NCBI GenBank assembly: GCA_947095585.1
Contig: OX352762.1
Span: forward strand, 49,461,540 to 49,525,539
Source: Nephrocerus scutellatus
Lineage: Eukaryota; Arthropoda; Insecta; Diptera; Pipunculidae
Reading direction: 5' to 3'
DNA: 64,000 bases
Program-made: the position numbers and the translations under genes
The notes under the pieces: model-generated
Databases searched by the model: none
The model's input: the letters and a program-made list of their open reading frames with translations, nothing else
Told to the model about the DNA's origin: nothing
Shown here: positions 21,535-33,162 of the stretch, in pieces
Layout of the letters: each line of letters begins with the position of its first letter
Position numbering within the stretch: the stretch's first letter is position 1

Positions 21535-24250
21535 TCAGTTCTCATTCTCTGCTTCATAGTATGCTGAACCTAGTTTCTTTCTTATTTTATTTTTTACAAA
21601 AGTTGGAGCTAATTTTGCGCTGAACTTATTACCTGCATTGCTTTGCACAAAATTGCGGCTAAAGACACTTTCTCCTACGTCGAAGGTGACAGGTCTCGAT
21701 CGCAAATTGTACCATAGAGCGTTGTCATCATGTGCCAACTTCATATTTTCTTTCGCCTTTTATCTAATAAAGCCGATATCATCCTGATGAAGTAAACGAG
21801 GATCCTCACCGTTAGATAGCAGTTTCAAATTATGGAGCAATTGGTAATCAGAACCATGGTTAATCGTGTTTTGTCCGAAAACGAGGTAATAAGGCGTGAA
21901 TTCCGTCGACTGATGAATATTGTTTCTAATGGAACATGTTATGGCACTCAAATTCTGGTCCCATGACGAGTGATCTTTACCTTAATAGGCCCTAATGGAC
22001 GATAAAATTGTTCGGTTTACTCTTTCAGACGGATTGGCCTGTGGAGAGTAGATGGCAGTATACATGTGCGATACCCCGTATTTTGTAAGAAATGACTAAA
22101 ACAGGTTGGATTTAAATTGGGAGCCATTATCGGACAAGATAGTTTGAGGAACTCCGCAGAAATGGAAAATAGCTTCCTCAAGATAATTACATATGACAGA
22201 TGAAGTAAACTTCCTAAGGGGTTTCAGAAACGGAAACTTTGTCAAATGATCGAGAACAATTAAGAGCCCTATGTTTCCTTCCTTAGATCTAGGGTAAGGC
22301 CCCGATAGATCTATACATAGCTTCTGAAAAGCTCAGTCTGATGTCAAAGGTTTACCCATTGGTGGACGAAGAACAGTGTTCGGGCTTTTTACGCATCGAC
22401 AAATTACGCATTGCGAGACATAGTCTCTGACTTGCTTTGCCATACCAGGCCAAAAGAGATGACGAAGAAGTTTCTCAAGCGTTTTAGCGATTCCACAGGG
22501 CCCAGATGTTGCTGAATCGTGCGCTTGACTCAGGGCTTCAGCCGTCAACCCTTCCGGCACCCACAGCTTCCACGAATTTGATTCCTGTTCTACATTTCCA
22601 GTAGCAGGCTCTATACGTTTGTATATGTAATTATCGATAACTTTTAGATCGGGAAATTTGGACTGGCTACAGCAAATTTTCTTTTTCAACTCGTTGTACT
22701 CAACTGATGAAAATTGGTCTGAGGACAAATCAATAATCGGTCCTATGTCTTCCAAAGCACTTACCTCACAACCTTTACGCGATAAGGCGTCAGCGACGAC
22801 ATTTTCTGATCCCCGGCGATGTCTTATTGAGAAAACGAACCCTTGGAGCTTACGCGCCCACCTTGCCAATCGGCCACTGAGATCTTTTTGGTGCATTAGC
22901 CATAGAAGACTTGCGTGATCAGTTATGATCAAGAACTCCTGTCCTTCCACATAGCAACGAAATTTCTTGATACTCTATACCGCTGCAAGGTCACTGAGTA
23001 GTTTCCCTTTGCCTTATTTAATTTTTGTGAAAAGTATGCAATCGGTACTTCGATGCCCTCGTCATTCAATTGGGCTAAGACGCTTCCAATCCCCCATTGA
23101 CTTGCATCGCAAGTAATTATAAACGGACGAGAATAATCTGGGGTGGCCAGAACAGGGGCTGTAGTCAGTAATGATTTTAAATTATCAAACCCAATTTTGG
23201 CTTGAGGATTCCACTCAAACTTCCTGCTCTTCTTTAAAAGCTCGGTGAGCGGACATGTAACCGTCGAAAAATTAGGGATAAAACGTCTGTACCATCCTGC
23301 TAGTCGTAAGAAGCGACGCATTTGCCGAACAGTTGTGGGAACAGGAAATTCAGAAATGGCACTTATTTTATCAATGTCGGTTTGCAGTATGCCATTGCCC
23401 ACGATAAAGCCTAAATATCTGACCTCTTTCATACAAAATTTACTCTTGCCAATATTGATCATGAGACCAGCCTTTCTTATCAACAATGCAACTTCCTGCA
23501 ACAAACAAAGATGCTCTTCAAAATCCTCAAACAATATAAGTAGATCATCCAAGTAGACAAAAACTCTTTCACGCAATGTACCTGGAATAACACGGTCCAT
23601 TAGCCTTGACGTAGTTTGGGGTGCGTTGCACAGTCCAAAAGGCATTACCTTGAATTAGTAAAGAGGCCGGTTCGGTTCTGTGAATTCAGTCAGACAGCGA
23701 GAATTTTCCTCTAAGGGTATTTGCCAGAAACCATCATTCAAGTCCAGGCTACAGATAAATTTTGCCTTTGATAATCGGCTTAACATTTGTCAATGTAAGG
23801 TAATGGATATGCATCCTTCAAGGTAACCGAGTTGACCTTTCGTGAATCCAAACATAATCGGACTTTACCTGGCTTTCTTACCAGAACCACTGGTGAACTC
23901 CACGGACTACTAGATTCTTCGATTATTTCTAATTCGAGCATGCGATCGATTTCCCTAAACATTTCCTTTTCCACGTTTGGGGAAATGGGATAGAAGCGTT
24001 GTTTAATAGGCTTCGCATTGCCAACAACGATCACATGTTCGATTAGGTTTGTTCTACCGAGTCCTTCCTCTTCGAAGGTTGGAAACATCGTCTTGACATT
24101 TCCCAATCTTTGCTTCTGGGATTCCGACAAATTATGAAAAGATATTCCATCTTTTGGCAAAGGTGAATTCGTGTCAACCTCTGAAATGATATTTTGGGCT
24201 AATTGAAAAGCTCTCCAAAAATCTACCCCCAAGTACAAATTTTGCGACAA
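21535..24250 (-). pseudogene. pol: Pol (RT, RNase H, integrase) of gypsy family C, multiply broken
   Basis: A Ty3/gypsy Pol in pieces. [38 protein letters not shown] and KDAYPLPYID (about 23780-24060), then FGLCNAPQTTSRLMD and the catalytic YLDD near 23555, then RRFLRLAGWYRRFIPNF. RNase H: ITCDASQWGIGSVLAQ, TDHASLLWLMH and VVADALSRKG. Integrase: FWPGMAKQVRDYVSQCVIC, a core with LSDNGSQFKS and SPQANPSERVNRT, and a C-terminus with WYNLRSRPV and AKLAP. Frame changes fall near 23650-23780, 22940 and 21750, with stops in the integrase core. It is clearly related to family E at the right end of the window. Clade not assigned. Confidence 0.85.
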
Positions 24251-24548
24251 AGTCGGTACCAGAAAAAATTTTATCTTATGCGTTACTCCGCGAAACGTAA
24301 TGTCAGTAAGGATATAACCTAGTACCGGTTGTTTTTTTCCCTCGGCGGTACTAACAGAACTACAAAATCTTTTTATATTTTTTATACGCGCACTCCCCGT
24401 GCTTTCATGTAGAGAAGAGGGAGTATGCGGGCGCGTTGTATACTAGTTTAAAACACAACTGTTAGATATGTGGAATATTAATAAGTAATTAAAAACACAA
24501 AGTGTTTAGTATGTTTAAGTATGGTCAGGGATCGAATAGTTGTGCCGG

Positions 24549-24791
24549 TCACAACATATTCTTGACTGTGCTTAAACATTCGGTTGCAAGTTGTGAACCG
24601 CAACAGCTAATAGTAGTGCCAGAATCAAGAAGTCCGCTATGACTCCTTCCGAAATTATTAACTTCAGCGTAGGGTCTTACATCTAAATCGGAAAACACGG
24701 CTGAAAGCAACAATTTATGAGTGTTTCTTATCTGTCGATAAAAATTACGCATACGCACCGTTGACCGTTTCCGTTTATGCGTGATTGTCAA
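24549..24791 (-). pseudogene. Retropepsin-like fragment of family C
   Basis: Contains LLDSGTTISCCG, a DSG-type aspartic protease active site, between gag and RT. No complete protease frame is seen; 24251-24548 holds the decayed remainder and the link to RT. Confidence 0.6.
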
Positions 24792-25087
24792 ACTAGCTCA
24801 AACATCAGTTTGTCATCAAAAATTTGTTTGCGCGTCGCATCATACTTTACCAATAGTTCATGATATGGAAACTATAGGGTGCAAAAGTGGCATACGTTCC
24901 GTAGATGGGCTCGAAAGGATCGAAAGTTGGTCAGTTTGAGTGGACTGCTCCGTCGTGGTAATTTCTTGAAAGATTAATTGGTCCTTGTTCTCGGATACGA
25001 CTGGGTGTTGGTAGCCGCATCCTTCCGTCCGTTTCCCTGTGGGTTACATTTACGACAGTTCGGTTTGCCACATCCGAAATAAAATAT

Positions 25088-25867
25088 CTAGCGATTTTCT
25101 ACACAGTCGTGGTACGTGTGACCAGTGCCTTCGCAATTCCAGCATACGAGTTTCACATCCGAGCGATTTCGATCTACCTCTGAAATTGTTTCTGGTTCAC
25201 CCAAATTGCTGTCAAATGGACGAGCTATCTCGGAAATATTCCGACGAAATGGGTTCAACTTGGAAAATTGCTTAGTATGCGGAGTTTCGGAAAAGAAGAG
25301 TTCGTGACGACGAACTGTTTCACGCAACTTATCGATCGTGTGCAAGATTTCGTAACGCACGTCAGTCTTCAGATTTCTAATCAGCATTTCGACGAGTTCT
25401 GGTTACTTGAAAGGAGTTCGCAATCTATCTGTTAACTCGACAATTGACAGGTAAAATTCATCAAAATCTTCGCGGTCTTTTTGTTTACGATTTCGGATCA
25501 GTTCCATAACATCAAAATCAGTTCGAATGTCTTGGTATTGTCGCTTGAGTTCGCAACACAGCTGGTTCCATTTAAATTTTCGATTAACTCGATGAAACCT
25601 CCAGAACCAATCTCGTGCTTTTCCCGTAAACAGTAAATGAACATTGTCACAGAGCAGATTATAATCGCTATTCAGGTTTTGATCAGTCATTGCTCTGATT
25701 CGATATATAAACTCTTCGACAAGTATTCCTTTCGATGAACCATCGAAATGAATATTCCAATTCATAATTATGCTGGTTACTTTGTTAGGGTTAATTACGA
25801 GTTGGGAATGAAGACTATTACGACTTAAATTCTCTGAAAACTGATTAGATTGTCTGGTTGTATGCAT
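25088..25867 (-). pseudogene. gag: Gag of family C, one nonsense codon
   Basis: Starts at an ATG at 25867 and reads through capsid-like sequence (WNIHFDGSSKGILVEEFIYR, TGKARDWFWRFHR, FDEFYLSIVELTDRLR). It is interrupted by TAA at 25403-25405 and continues in the same frame to a CCHC knuckle, CWNCEGTGHTYHDC. A second Cys cluster (FGCGKPNCRKCNP) lies at 25030-25085 after a frame change. It packages element RNA. No LTR or PBS was recognised upstream; 25868-26074 is AT-rich. Confidence 0.78.
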
Positions 25868-26074
25868 TAATTAATAAACTTGTGTTGTGTTTTATTTGCA
25901 AAATCTTTTACGAACTCGAAAGCCTAAATTTCGTAACCATATTTTATTTAATAATTTTCAAGATATACTTGCAACGACTATTATATTGTTTCCTTTTCAT
26001 ATTAAATCAAGTACTTACTCTTGTAATCTATTAATTGTATAAATTTATTAAGACAATATTGTATTAATAGTTAT

Positions 26075-26353
26075 TATAATAAAAATATTCGACTCGACAG
26101 ACTGTTGCGGTCCAAGGCCTAGGGTTCTCGCGACAATTTGTGTTGTGCATGTATATTTTTGGACACAAATTGAAGGGACCTACAATTTAAGGCTAAAACC
26201 GACCGGCGAATTGAGAAGCTTTCCGTGATAAGTTATTAAACTCCATTCGCGAGAGGTGAGACACCGTGAAAAATACCTTTGGTGGTACTGGGATTCGAAC
26301 CACAAACCCCTGCTCAGTAGCCATGCGCTTTTCCACTGAGCCACGGTGCCGAC
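26075..26353 (-). mobile_element. tRNA-derived SINE, copy 2
   Basis: 279 bp, read on the minus strand. It has the same head (GGCTCAGTGG..., GGTTCGAATCC), the same body (CACCTCTCGCGAATG, GGAAAGCTTCTCAATTCGCC) and an AT-rich tail. Flanks ATTAATAGTTAT (26063-26074) and ATTAAAAGTTAT (26354-26365) differ at one base and are the probable target duplication. More diverged from copy 1 in the 3' half. Confidence 0.87.
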
Positions 26354-26377
26354 ATTAAAAGTTATTTATTAAGTGGA

Positions 26378-26920
26378 ATATCACTAATGTTTGACATTTA
26401 TTAATAATATTTGACAATTTATTGAATTTTCATGTTCAAATAAGTTTTCTGCTTTCCAAATAAGTCACCTCGATAGCAAACTTATTTGAAAAGTCGATAT
26501 AAGCAAACAAGTCGGTGTTTGGACCAGGGCCTTAGAGAATAAACACATCCAAAAATATAAGCAAGCGACTCGCCGAGATGCGATAACAACTTTATTATTT
26601 TTTGCAAAATAAGTTTTTACAAAATTTATCACCACACTTGGAAGTCGCAGCCAGCGAAGCACCCTCCCGCCATTTTGTAAACCAGTGAAGAATTTCTAAA
26701 TCATTTGTTGCAATAGCAACAAATTTCGTGAAAACATTTGTTTCCCTTTCGAGATTACTTCATTTGTAAATCGCTGCCAGAGGAGAAAGTTTTCTCAATT
26801 GGGAAGTTGTATTCAGTACAAGCACTCTCCCGCCATTTTGTAAGTCGCAGCCAGCGAATAAATTTATAGCTTCGGAATTCTCCAGTCAGTGGAGCACCTT
26901 GCCGCCAATCTGCCAAGATT
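26378..26920. other. Unassigned spacer with short repeats
   Basis: No gene seen. GTCGCAGCCAGCGA occurs at about 26643 and 26844, and CTCCCGCCATTTTGTAA at about 26664 and 26825. A small palindrome TTGTTGCAATAGCAACAA lies at about 26704. Possibly non-coding sequence of the adjoining element. Confidence 0.4.
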
Positions 26921-28330
26921 TCATCTTATTTTTGCAAGGAAATAATTTGAAAGCCTTTCAACTAATCTATTGCTTTGTGGATGATATGCTGTAGTATGAA
27001 TTTTATTACTACCTAAAACTTTTATTAAATCGGAAAAAATTTGGGATTCGAATTGAGATCCTCTCTCTTTGGTAATTTCTGCAGAGCATCCGAAACGTGC
27101 GACGAATGTTTTAGTTGAAAACTTTAATAACTGTAGAGGGTGAACTGTCAATTATAGGTATAGCTTCTGGCCACCGTGTATAGCGGTCGATAATGGTTAA
27201 CAAATATCGAAATCCATGAGAAGGTGGTAGTGGTCCGACAAGATTCATGTGAATTTGGTCGAACCTGCTATTTGGAAGTTCGAAGTTCTCTATAGGCGAA
27301 TTAACGTGCCTGTATATTTTTGATATCTGACAACTTAAACAAGATCTAGCCCAAGTTCCAACGTCCTTATTCATATTTGGCCACAAAATTTTTTCATTCA
27401 TGGCTTTTCGAGTTGCTCATATCCCAGTGTGAGATAAATTATATTAATAAATATTCTCAAAGATTGCATAGTTGCAGGTATATAAGGACTTGGTACATTG
27501 GTAGACGTTTCACAATATAGATTTCCCTCTGTAGTTTCTCTTTGTTCTAAGACCCAAGCAGACTTTCTTGGTCGACGGAGTATTAATTTTAATTTGTCAT
27601 CCTCATTTTGAAGTAGAATTAGTTTGTTAATGACGTATCCGTTTATATTTACCGCGTTAATGTTATTAATCCCCGGCCGTGAAAAATAATCGGCCACTAT
27701 ATTGGCTTTACCGGATATGTGTCTGATGTCGCCTGTAAATTTGGCGATGTATTCCAAATGCCTTGGTTGGCATGGACTTCTTTCGGTGTGCGAATTTAAT
27801 GCGGTAGTAAGGGGTTTGTGATCTGTTAATATTAACAAATCGTGTCCTTCTACATAATACCGAAAGTGTTTAATGGATTGATAAATTCTAAGAAGTTTGC
27901 GATCGAATGCTGAGTAGCGCGTCACAGCGGGTTATAACTTTTTTTTTTTAATAAAAAGCTAATGGCTTCCAACTGGCCTGTTTATGATCGTATTGTTGTA
28001 ATACAGATCCAATTGCAATATTAGAGCTATCCGCAACTGTTAGCTGTTAACAACTGTGTCGTCGTAGCTAGTTTGGATTTAGCTTCTTCAAAAGCTTCGT
28101 TGATTTGTATTGGCCAGCTAAAATTTATCTTTTGTTTACACAGTTATATCCACATGGATAGGAGGCTATAACTTGCAGCTAGGGCATTCGCCAAATTTGG
28201 TATAAACCGATTTTAAAAATTGATCATTCCAAGAAACTTTTGGATTTGCTTAATTAATGTGGGTTTTGGTAAAGATATTATTACTTCCATTCTGTCCTCA
28301 GTTGGCAAAATTCCTTTGATGGATATAAGA
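26921..28330 (-). pseudogene. pol: Pol remnant (RT end, RNase H, integrase) of CsRn1-like gypsy element
   Basis: The RT thumb remnant at about 28130-28330 (IQKFLGMINF then NRFIPNLA, stops inside) leads to RNase H at 27398-27925: TRYSAFDRKLLRIYQSIKHFRYYVEG, LILTDHKPLTTAL, HISGKANIVADYFSR. Integrase at 26921-27401: KILWPNMNKDVGTWARSCLSCQ, IHMNLVGPLPPSHGFRYLLTIIDRYTRWPEA and TTAYHPQSN. Several stops and frame changes. The RYSAFDRE-type RNase H is characteristic of CsRn1-like elements. No gag, LTRs or integrase C-terminus. Confidence 0.78.
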
Positions 28331-28479
28331 TAGTAAAGCGAGCTTCTCAGCTCGACATATGGAAAATTGTAATTCAGCCTAAAGACTGAATAATCTTAAA
28401 AGGATTTTACTTTTAAAAAAAAAAAATTTTTTTTTCTCCTAACCCCTATGAATAAAAAAAAACTCAAAATTACACCATC

Positions 28480-28930
28480 GCAAGCTGAGCGCTTAACAAT
28501 TGTTTTAAAACAAGTATTTAAAAAAAAAAAAAAGTTACACGCGACACACACGACTCGCGACACGTGACACGCGTCACGTCATAGCAAGCTAAGTTTTAAA
28601 ACTAGTATTTAAAAAAACAAAAAAAAATGTGCACGCGCTACACGCGACACGTGACACGCGTCAAGTTATCGCAAGTCAAGTTTTAAGACAATTATTTAAA
28701 AAAAAAAAATTACATGCGCCACACGCGACGCGCGACATGTGTCACGTGATCGCAAGCCAATATTTAAAACAAGTATTTAAAAAAAAAAAAATCCGCCACA
28801 TGCGACCCGCAACACGTGACACGCCTCACGTCATCGCGAGCCAAGTTTTAAAAAAAGTAATTTAAAAAAAATTACACGCGATACGCGACGCAAGCAAGCC
28901 AAGCGCTTACCAATTGTTTTAAAACAAGTC
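28480..28930. repeat. Diverged ~75-90-bp tandem repeats with ACACGTGACACGCG core
   Basis: About five units, each with a GC-rich block (CGCGACACGTGACACGCGTCACGT and variants), a GCAAGC block, and an AT block (TTTTAAAACAAGTATTTAAAAAAA). The outer edges share GAGCGCTTAACAATTGTTTTAAAACAAGT (28476, imperfect at 28905), suggesting the array grew inside a short unique sequence. The cores contain the E-box-like palindrome CACGTG. Confidence 0.75.
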
Positions 28931-29019
28931 CCATCAAATTCTGACTGGTAGAAGTCGCGATATACAACCGGACAAACTGACAAACCGACAAACCGACACA
29001 CGTACGCTAGAAAAATTTT

Positions 29020-29105
29020 CTTGTCCGGGCAAACCGCACAAACCGGTTTGACTACATTTTTGAACAGTACATAATGATTCAAACTTGCAGGCGGTTACAT
29101 TTCAA
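29020..29105 (+). repeat. ~85-bp repeat, left copy (R85)
   Basis: Shares CCGGGCAAACCGCACAAACC, CTACATTTTTGAAC, GTACATAATGATTCAAACTTGC and TACATTTC with a second copy at 33163-33247, same orientation. The two flank the family B element. Confidence 0.8.
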
Positions 29106-29247
29106 ATTTCAAATAATCTAAAGTCTTACAGCCTAAGAGTATGCTACATAAAATTGCTTATTTTTAGTATGCAGTATTAACATTGGGATTTATTTTAGGA
29201 TTTTAATTCTATTATACTCGTATGCACTACTAACTACTTTTCGTAAC

Positions 29248-29262
29248 GATTCCCCCACCTTA
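29248..29262 (-). other. Polypurine tract of family B element
   Basis: Minus-strand AAGGTGGGGGAATC just after the integrase C-terminus. The sequence to its left (29106-29247) is probably a remnant of the 3' LTR; no matching 5' LTR was found on the right. Confidence 0.55.
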
Positions 29263-30183
29263 ATTCTGTATGTCCCGAACAGATTCAGCACTCCTTCCGT
29301 TGTTGTACCTCGTCAATCTGTCAATGTGAACAACTTTCATTTTACATCTGGGGCTTTGTTGAATCTGATATACGATATCATTAATCCTCTTAATGATCTT
29401 AGAAGGTCCTTCCCAACTTTGCTGTAGTTTTGGACCCAATAGAAGCAATTCCTTTCTTTATCTAGCGTCTTATTAACGCCCAAATGTTCTCCTGATATCC
29501 CGCTATGTAATTCTTGCAGAACTTCTTTGACCCGATTCGTTGGTAACAAAATCTGTGATTTTGTGCTTTGACCATCAGCCGATTCCGATTGCCTTACTAG
29601 TAGTCCATCTTCCAATCTCAATTTCATTGAGCCCAGTAACTTTTTATTGTAGGACTTGCTGTTGCAATCTCGTGCCACACCGGTCTTTCACCTTGCTCCA
29701 TCCATTGAAATATTGGAGCAATAGAATCATCGCGTACTTGTTCCTCCCTTAGCTGCTCTTTTGTCCAGCGATCTTCGACTTGCAGTCTTATTTGTCCAAC
29801 TACTTCAGAGCACTTCTTGTTTTCTTGCCTTGTACAGTGTTTGCATTGGGCTACACAAGGTCTTCTGGATAACCCGTCGGCATTATTGTGCAGCATTAAT
29901 GGATAACTATACTTCTTGTTGACATCGTTCAGTTTCTGATAGTCCACACAAAATCTCGTTGAACCATCTTTCTTTTAAACAAGTACCACAGGTGAGCTCC
30001 ATGGGCTTTTGGACTTCTGTATGATTCCATCATGTTCCATCTTCTTAACCAGCGTTTTTGCTTCTTGTTGCTTAGCAAGTCTTGGTGCCTGTCGAGTTGG
30101 AGTAGCATCTCCTGTATCGATTCGATGTCACACTTTATTGGTTTTACCCATGTCGTTGTCGCTGACAGCAAAAACGGCAGCAA
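29260..30183 (-). pseudogene. pol: Internally deleted Pol of gypsy family B
   Basis: The RT start survives (KMVKTLVKKMEHDGIIQ-type sequence at 30010-30060, then VDYQKLNDVNKKYSYPL at about 29900-29950). It jumps at once to the RNase H end, NADGLSRRP (near 29880). Integrase begins (GEHLGVNKTLDKERNCFYW, near 29450) and jumps at once to the integrase C-terminus (GPKLQQSWEGPSKI, VYQIQ), ending at 29260. Most of RT/RNase H and the whole DDE core are thus deleted, apparently by two separate events. Homologous sequence at 46780-48165 retains RT and part of RNase H. Confidence 0.78.
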
Positions 30184-30291
30184 ATCGCTCTAGCGCCTTT
30201 TCTGCTGCTTTCCGCTGCGCTGCTGGAAGATGTTTACATAGCGAATGAATTATCTGATTCCTTTCCAGATCTAATGGCGTATTCTTTACTT

Positions 30292-30663
30292 TTACAGGCT
30301 GCCAGATTGGGATACAGCTAACTTGAGTCTTACCTGAGTCTTGTCAATGACTGTTCTGTCTTTTATCACGTTCGATGATAGGCTAACATTCATTATTCCC
30401 ACTGGTATCTTAGCCTGGAATTTCACTAGGGTTCTTCCGCATAGCAATCCGTTCTTGTTGAAATTGGTTGGCTCCATTATTCCTACTCTACGGTCCCCAA
30501 GATCACCGTTCACCTTACAATAGATGATTTTCTCGCAAATCGGTGGTATCTCTACTTTTTCTTCAGTGATGATTCTTTGCCCGCCAATCTGGTTGTCGTT
30601 TATTTGCAGGGGTACTTCCACATTACGCCATTTTAACACGTGGTTCTTTAGATCAAGGGACAT
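30292..30663 (-). pseudogene. Protease-RT linker of family B
   Basis: Matches 46630-46980 of the plus-strand copy at protein level (VGIMEPTNFNKNGLLCGRTLV, VPLQINDNQ). No catalytic motif; Pol sequence between protease and RT, cut by frame changes on both sides. Confidence 0.65.
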
Positions 30664-30698
30664 TTCGTGCTGTCATGAAATCTAAGCCCAATATGCAT

Positions 30699-31016
30699 TC
30701 ATCTGTAATAAACAATGCAACAATAAACCGATGAGAACCGATGAGAAAACCGTATTCCTCCAAACATGACACTACAGGAGCAATATCCTTTAATTGCTAC
30801 GGCTTCACCTGTCGCTGTCCTCAAATTATAGCGAAATACTTTTTCCACTTGGCCTTTAGACAACACTTTGGGATTTACAACTGATCTGGAAGCTCCTGTT
30901 TCCAAGATAAACGTACATGGTTTTCCTTCTAACATACTACTAACAACCAAGCTGTTGCTATCCTTTCCAAGTTTGGCAATGTTCACTGTGACCTTGGGGC
31001 TCTCTCTTCTCTTCAC
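30699..31016 (-). pseudogene. Retropepsin of family B with active-site Asp changed to Glu
   Basis: Contains TFILETGASRSVVNPKVL where the sister copy at 46273-46623 has TLDTGASRSVVNPKVV. The catalytic Asp of DTGA is Glu here, expected to abolish activity. The frame breaks near 30730. Confidence 0.78.
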
Positions 31017-31200
31017 CAGCTTACGCCCCGTAAAGCTGTTGTAACTTAGTTTTCCTGGTCTGCAGCTACGAGGTAAGTGGTGTGCTGCACCTCATTCATC
31101 TGCGATGCGCCTATCTGCCGCAAATTTTCAGGCCTCTTGACACGATTCATTGGCTGTACTGTAGCTTGTATTAGTCTTAGTTCATTGCAGTCGCGGATAA

Positions 31201-32470
31201 AATGTCCAGGTTTCTGACATCAAAAGCATTTTGGACGGGAATTAGATGTGGAATTCCTGTCATTCTGGAAGCGTCCAGTCTTTGATTTTCTAATCTTCTC
31301 ATCAATCTATTTGTGTTATATCCTCAGTTTCAAACTTGCGCAATCTTACTAAATCAGTGGACAAACTGGATCTAGCTGCTTCGTATTTCAAAGCCGATGC
31401 CAAAACTTCATTCATTGACTTTCCTCTGGCTCATCTGCTCATCTATAGCATTATGAACGCATCCACTGCCAGTCCGTCCAAGATACTAGTCGGAACCCCA
31501 CAATAGGCTTGTCGTGCTAGCTTAGTTATTTCCCGTTCTAATTCTTGAAGTCGTTATCCTCGCTGTTGTTTCTTCATCTGGAGCTGTATTTTGATTAACT
31601 TCTGGGTGTGAGTCTGTCCATAACGCAAGTCCAACTCTTTCAATAATCTTCCGAAACTCATCTCAGCATTTGGAATCATTGTAATACGTCAGCCGCCTTG
31701 CCCCTCAACGCCAGTATTAGAGAATTTAGTTGTTCTTCAGCACCCCATCCATTGTGTTGTACAGCAGCTGCAAACTGGACTTTGAAATTTTCAAAAGCTG
31801 TGCCGCTATCGAACACAGGTGGCTTCAAAATTCCTTTCTGGTTATTAGAAGATTCTGGAATGACTCTAAAACTACTTTGTTTTATGTTTTTTCTGACGAA
31901 TTGGGGACAGCTGTCCAACCGAGCCTTAATCTCCTTAGTCTTGCCTTCCAGACCACTCACCTTTTCTCTTACGTTCGTCTCGAGATATTTCACTTCTTCT
32001 TAAATTCCGTTTATCTCACTTTTAAGCGATATTTGAATTCCACTCATTTCATATTTTAGCGTTGTTTGAACTCCATTCATTTCTCCCTTGAGGGTTTCTT
32101 GAATTTCACTAATTTCACCTCTTAGTTTTTCCAACTTCTGATTTTGTTGATCGAATTTGCAGCTCAGCTCTTGACTCTGTTCATTAAACTCCTTTTTCAA
32201 ATCTTCGGTTTGATTATTAAATTCCTGCTTCAGTTTCTGGCTTTGTTTCTGCGATTGTTGAATTTGCTGTTCAATCTTATCCGTCAATTTGGAATGCAAC
32301 TGCTGATTTTGTTGGTCCAATTCTTTCTTCAGCTTTTCGCTTTGCTGGTCTAACTTGTCGCTAATTTGAAAATTCAATTCTTGCTTCATCTCTGGTTCTG
32401 TTGCTGCGATTGTTCACTTGGTGTTCATTTGCTCATTTTGCTGCTTCATTTGAGAATTCAAATCTTTTCT
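31201..32470 (-). pseudogene. gag: Gag of family B: coiled coil, capsid and zinc knuckle
   Basis: From the N-terminal side: a long Gln/Glu/Lys-rich coiled coil with heptad-like repeats (KLKQEFNNQTEDLKKEFNEQ; 32000-32470), then capsid-like sequence (KPPVFDSGTAFENFKVQFAAA, NSLILALRGKAADVLQ; 31676-31830), then a knuckle CF-stop-CQKPGHFIRDC at 31190-31230 with TGA in place of the residue before the second Cys. Stops at 31994 and frame changes at 31300-31670 interrupt it. The coiled coil is unusually long for a gypsy Gag. Confidence 0.72.
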
Positions 32471-32694
32471 TAACTCTTTACTTTACTTTACTTTGATGGT
32501 CAATTTTGCTGTTTATCTGCTCACTATGCTGGTCAAATTTACAGTTTATTTATTGTATTAGGGCATTAAACATTGCATCCATGTTTGGCACTTCTTTATT
32601 TTCCAAAGTAGACGGTTTTCGCTCCACTTACTCCGTCTCAAATGAAAACACTTCACCGGCCTGGTGCTTTTCCCCTTTTACGACTTGCTGCAAT

Positions 32695-32778
32695 CGGAGA
32701 AATAACTCTTGTTTATTTCCAGCGGTGCTAAAACCTCGCCTTCCAAGCTCTTCTTTAAGCTCCTCGGAACTATAAGAC
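32695..32778 (-). pseudogene. SAP-like motif at the Gag N-terminus of family B
   Basis: Minus-strand frame reads SSEELKEELGRRGFSTAGNK then QELFLRL, matching the SAP pattern (a short DNA-binding helix pair with LKxxLxxRGLxxxGxKxxL spacing). It precedes the coiled coil, separated by stops. No ATG is evident upstream. 32779-33162 shows no further coding sequence, LTR or PBS. Confidence 0.55.
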
Positions 32779-33162
32779 TTAATTATTATTTACTGTTTAT
32801 CGGTTCGCAAAATTTCACTAAATTTATTTACTGTCTCAAGGTTTCAAAATCACCAATTAATTTATTTACAACTTTTCAATGCACACAAAAACACTTATAA
32901 TACTTGTACTTTACAATAATTCTGCAAGCAAGAGCTTTTCAACTGCACTTGTTAACTTCCTATTAACTTATGAATTCTGCATTGAACGCCACATTTAATA
33001 CTCATTGAAAAGCTTCCAGAAACTTCAAATATTATAGACGGAAATATCGAGAAAGACCAGAAAATTGTAGCCTTATTCCCTTATTTACAACTAACGATAC
33101 TTATATGCAAAGAGTCATCTTCTAAAAAAAACTACATTTTTAATCACGTTCTTTTACAAAAA

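Noticed and set aside
32144..32353. Leu/Phe-rich plus-strand frame resembling a membrane protein
   Set aside because: Antisense of the Gln/Lys-rich coiled coil of family B Gag.
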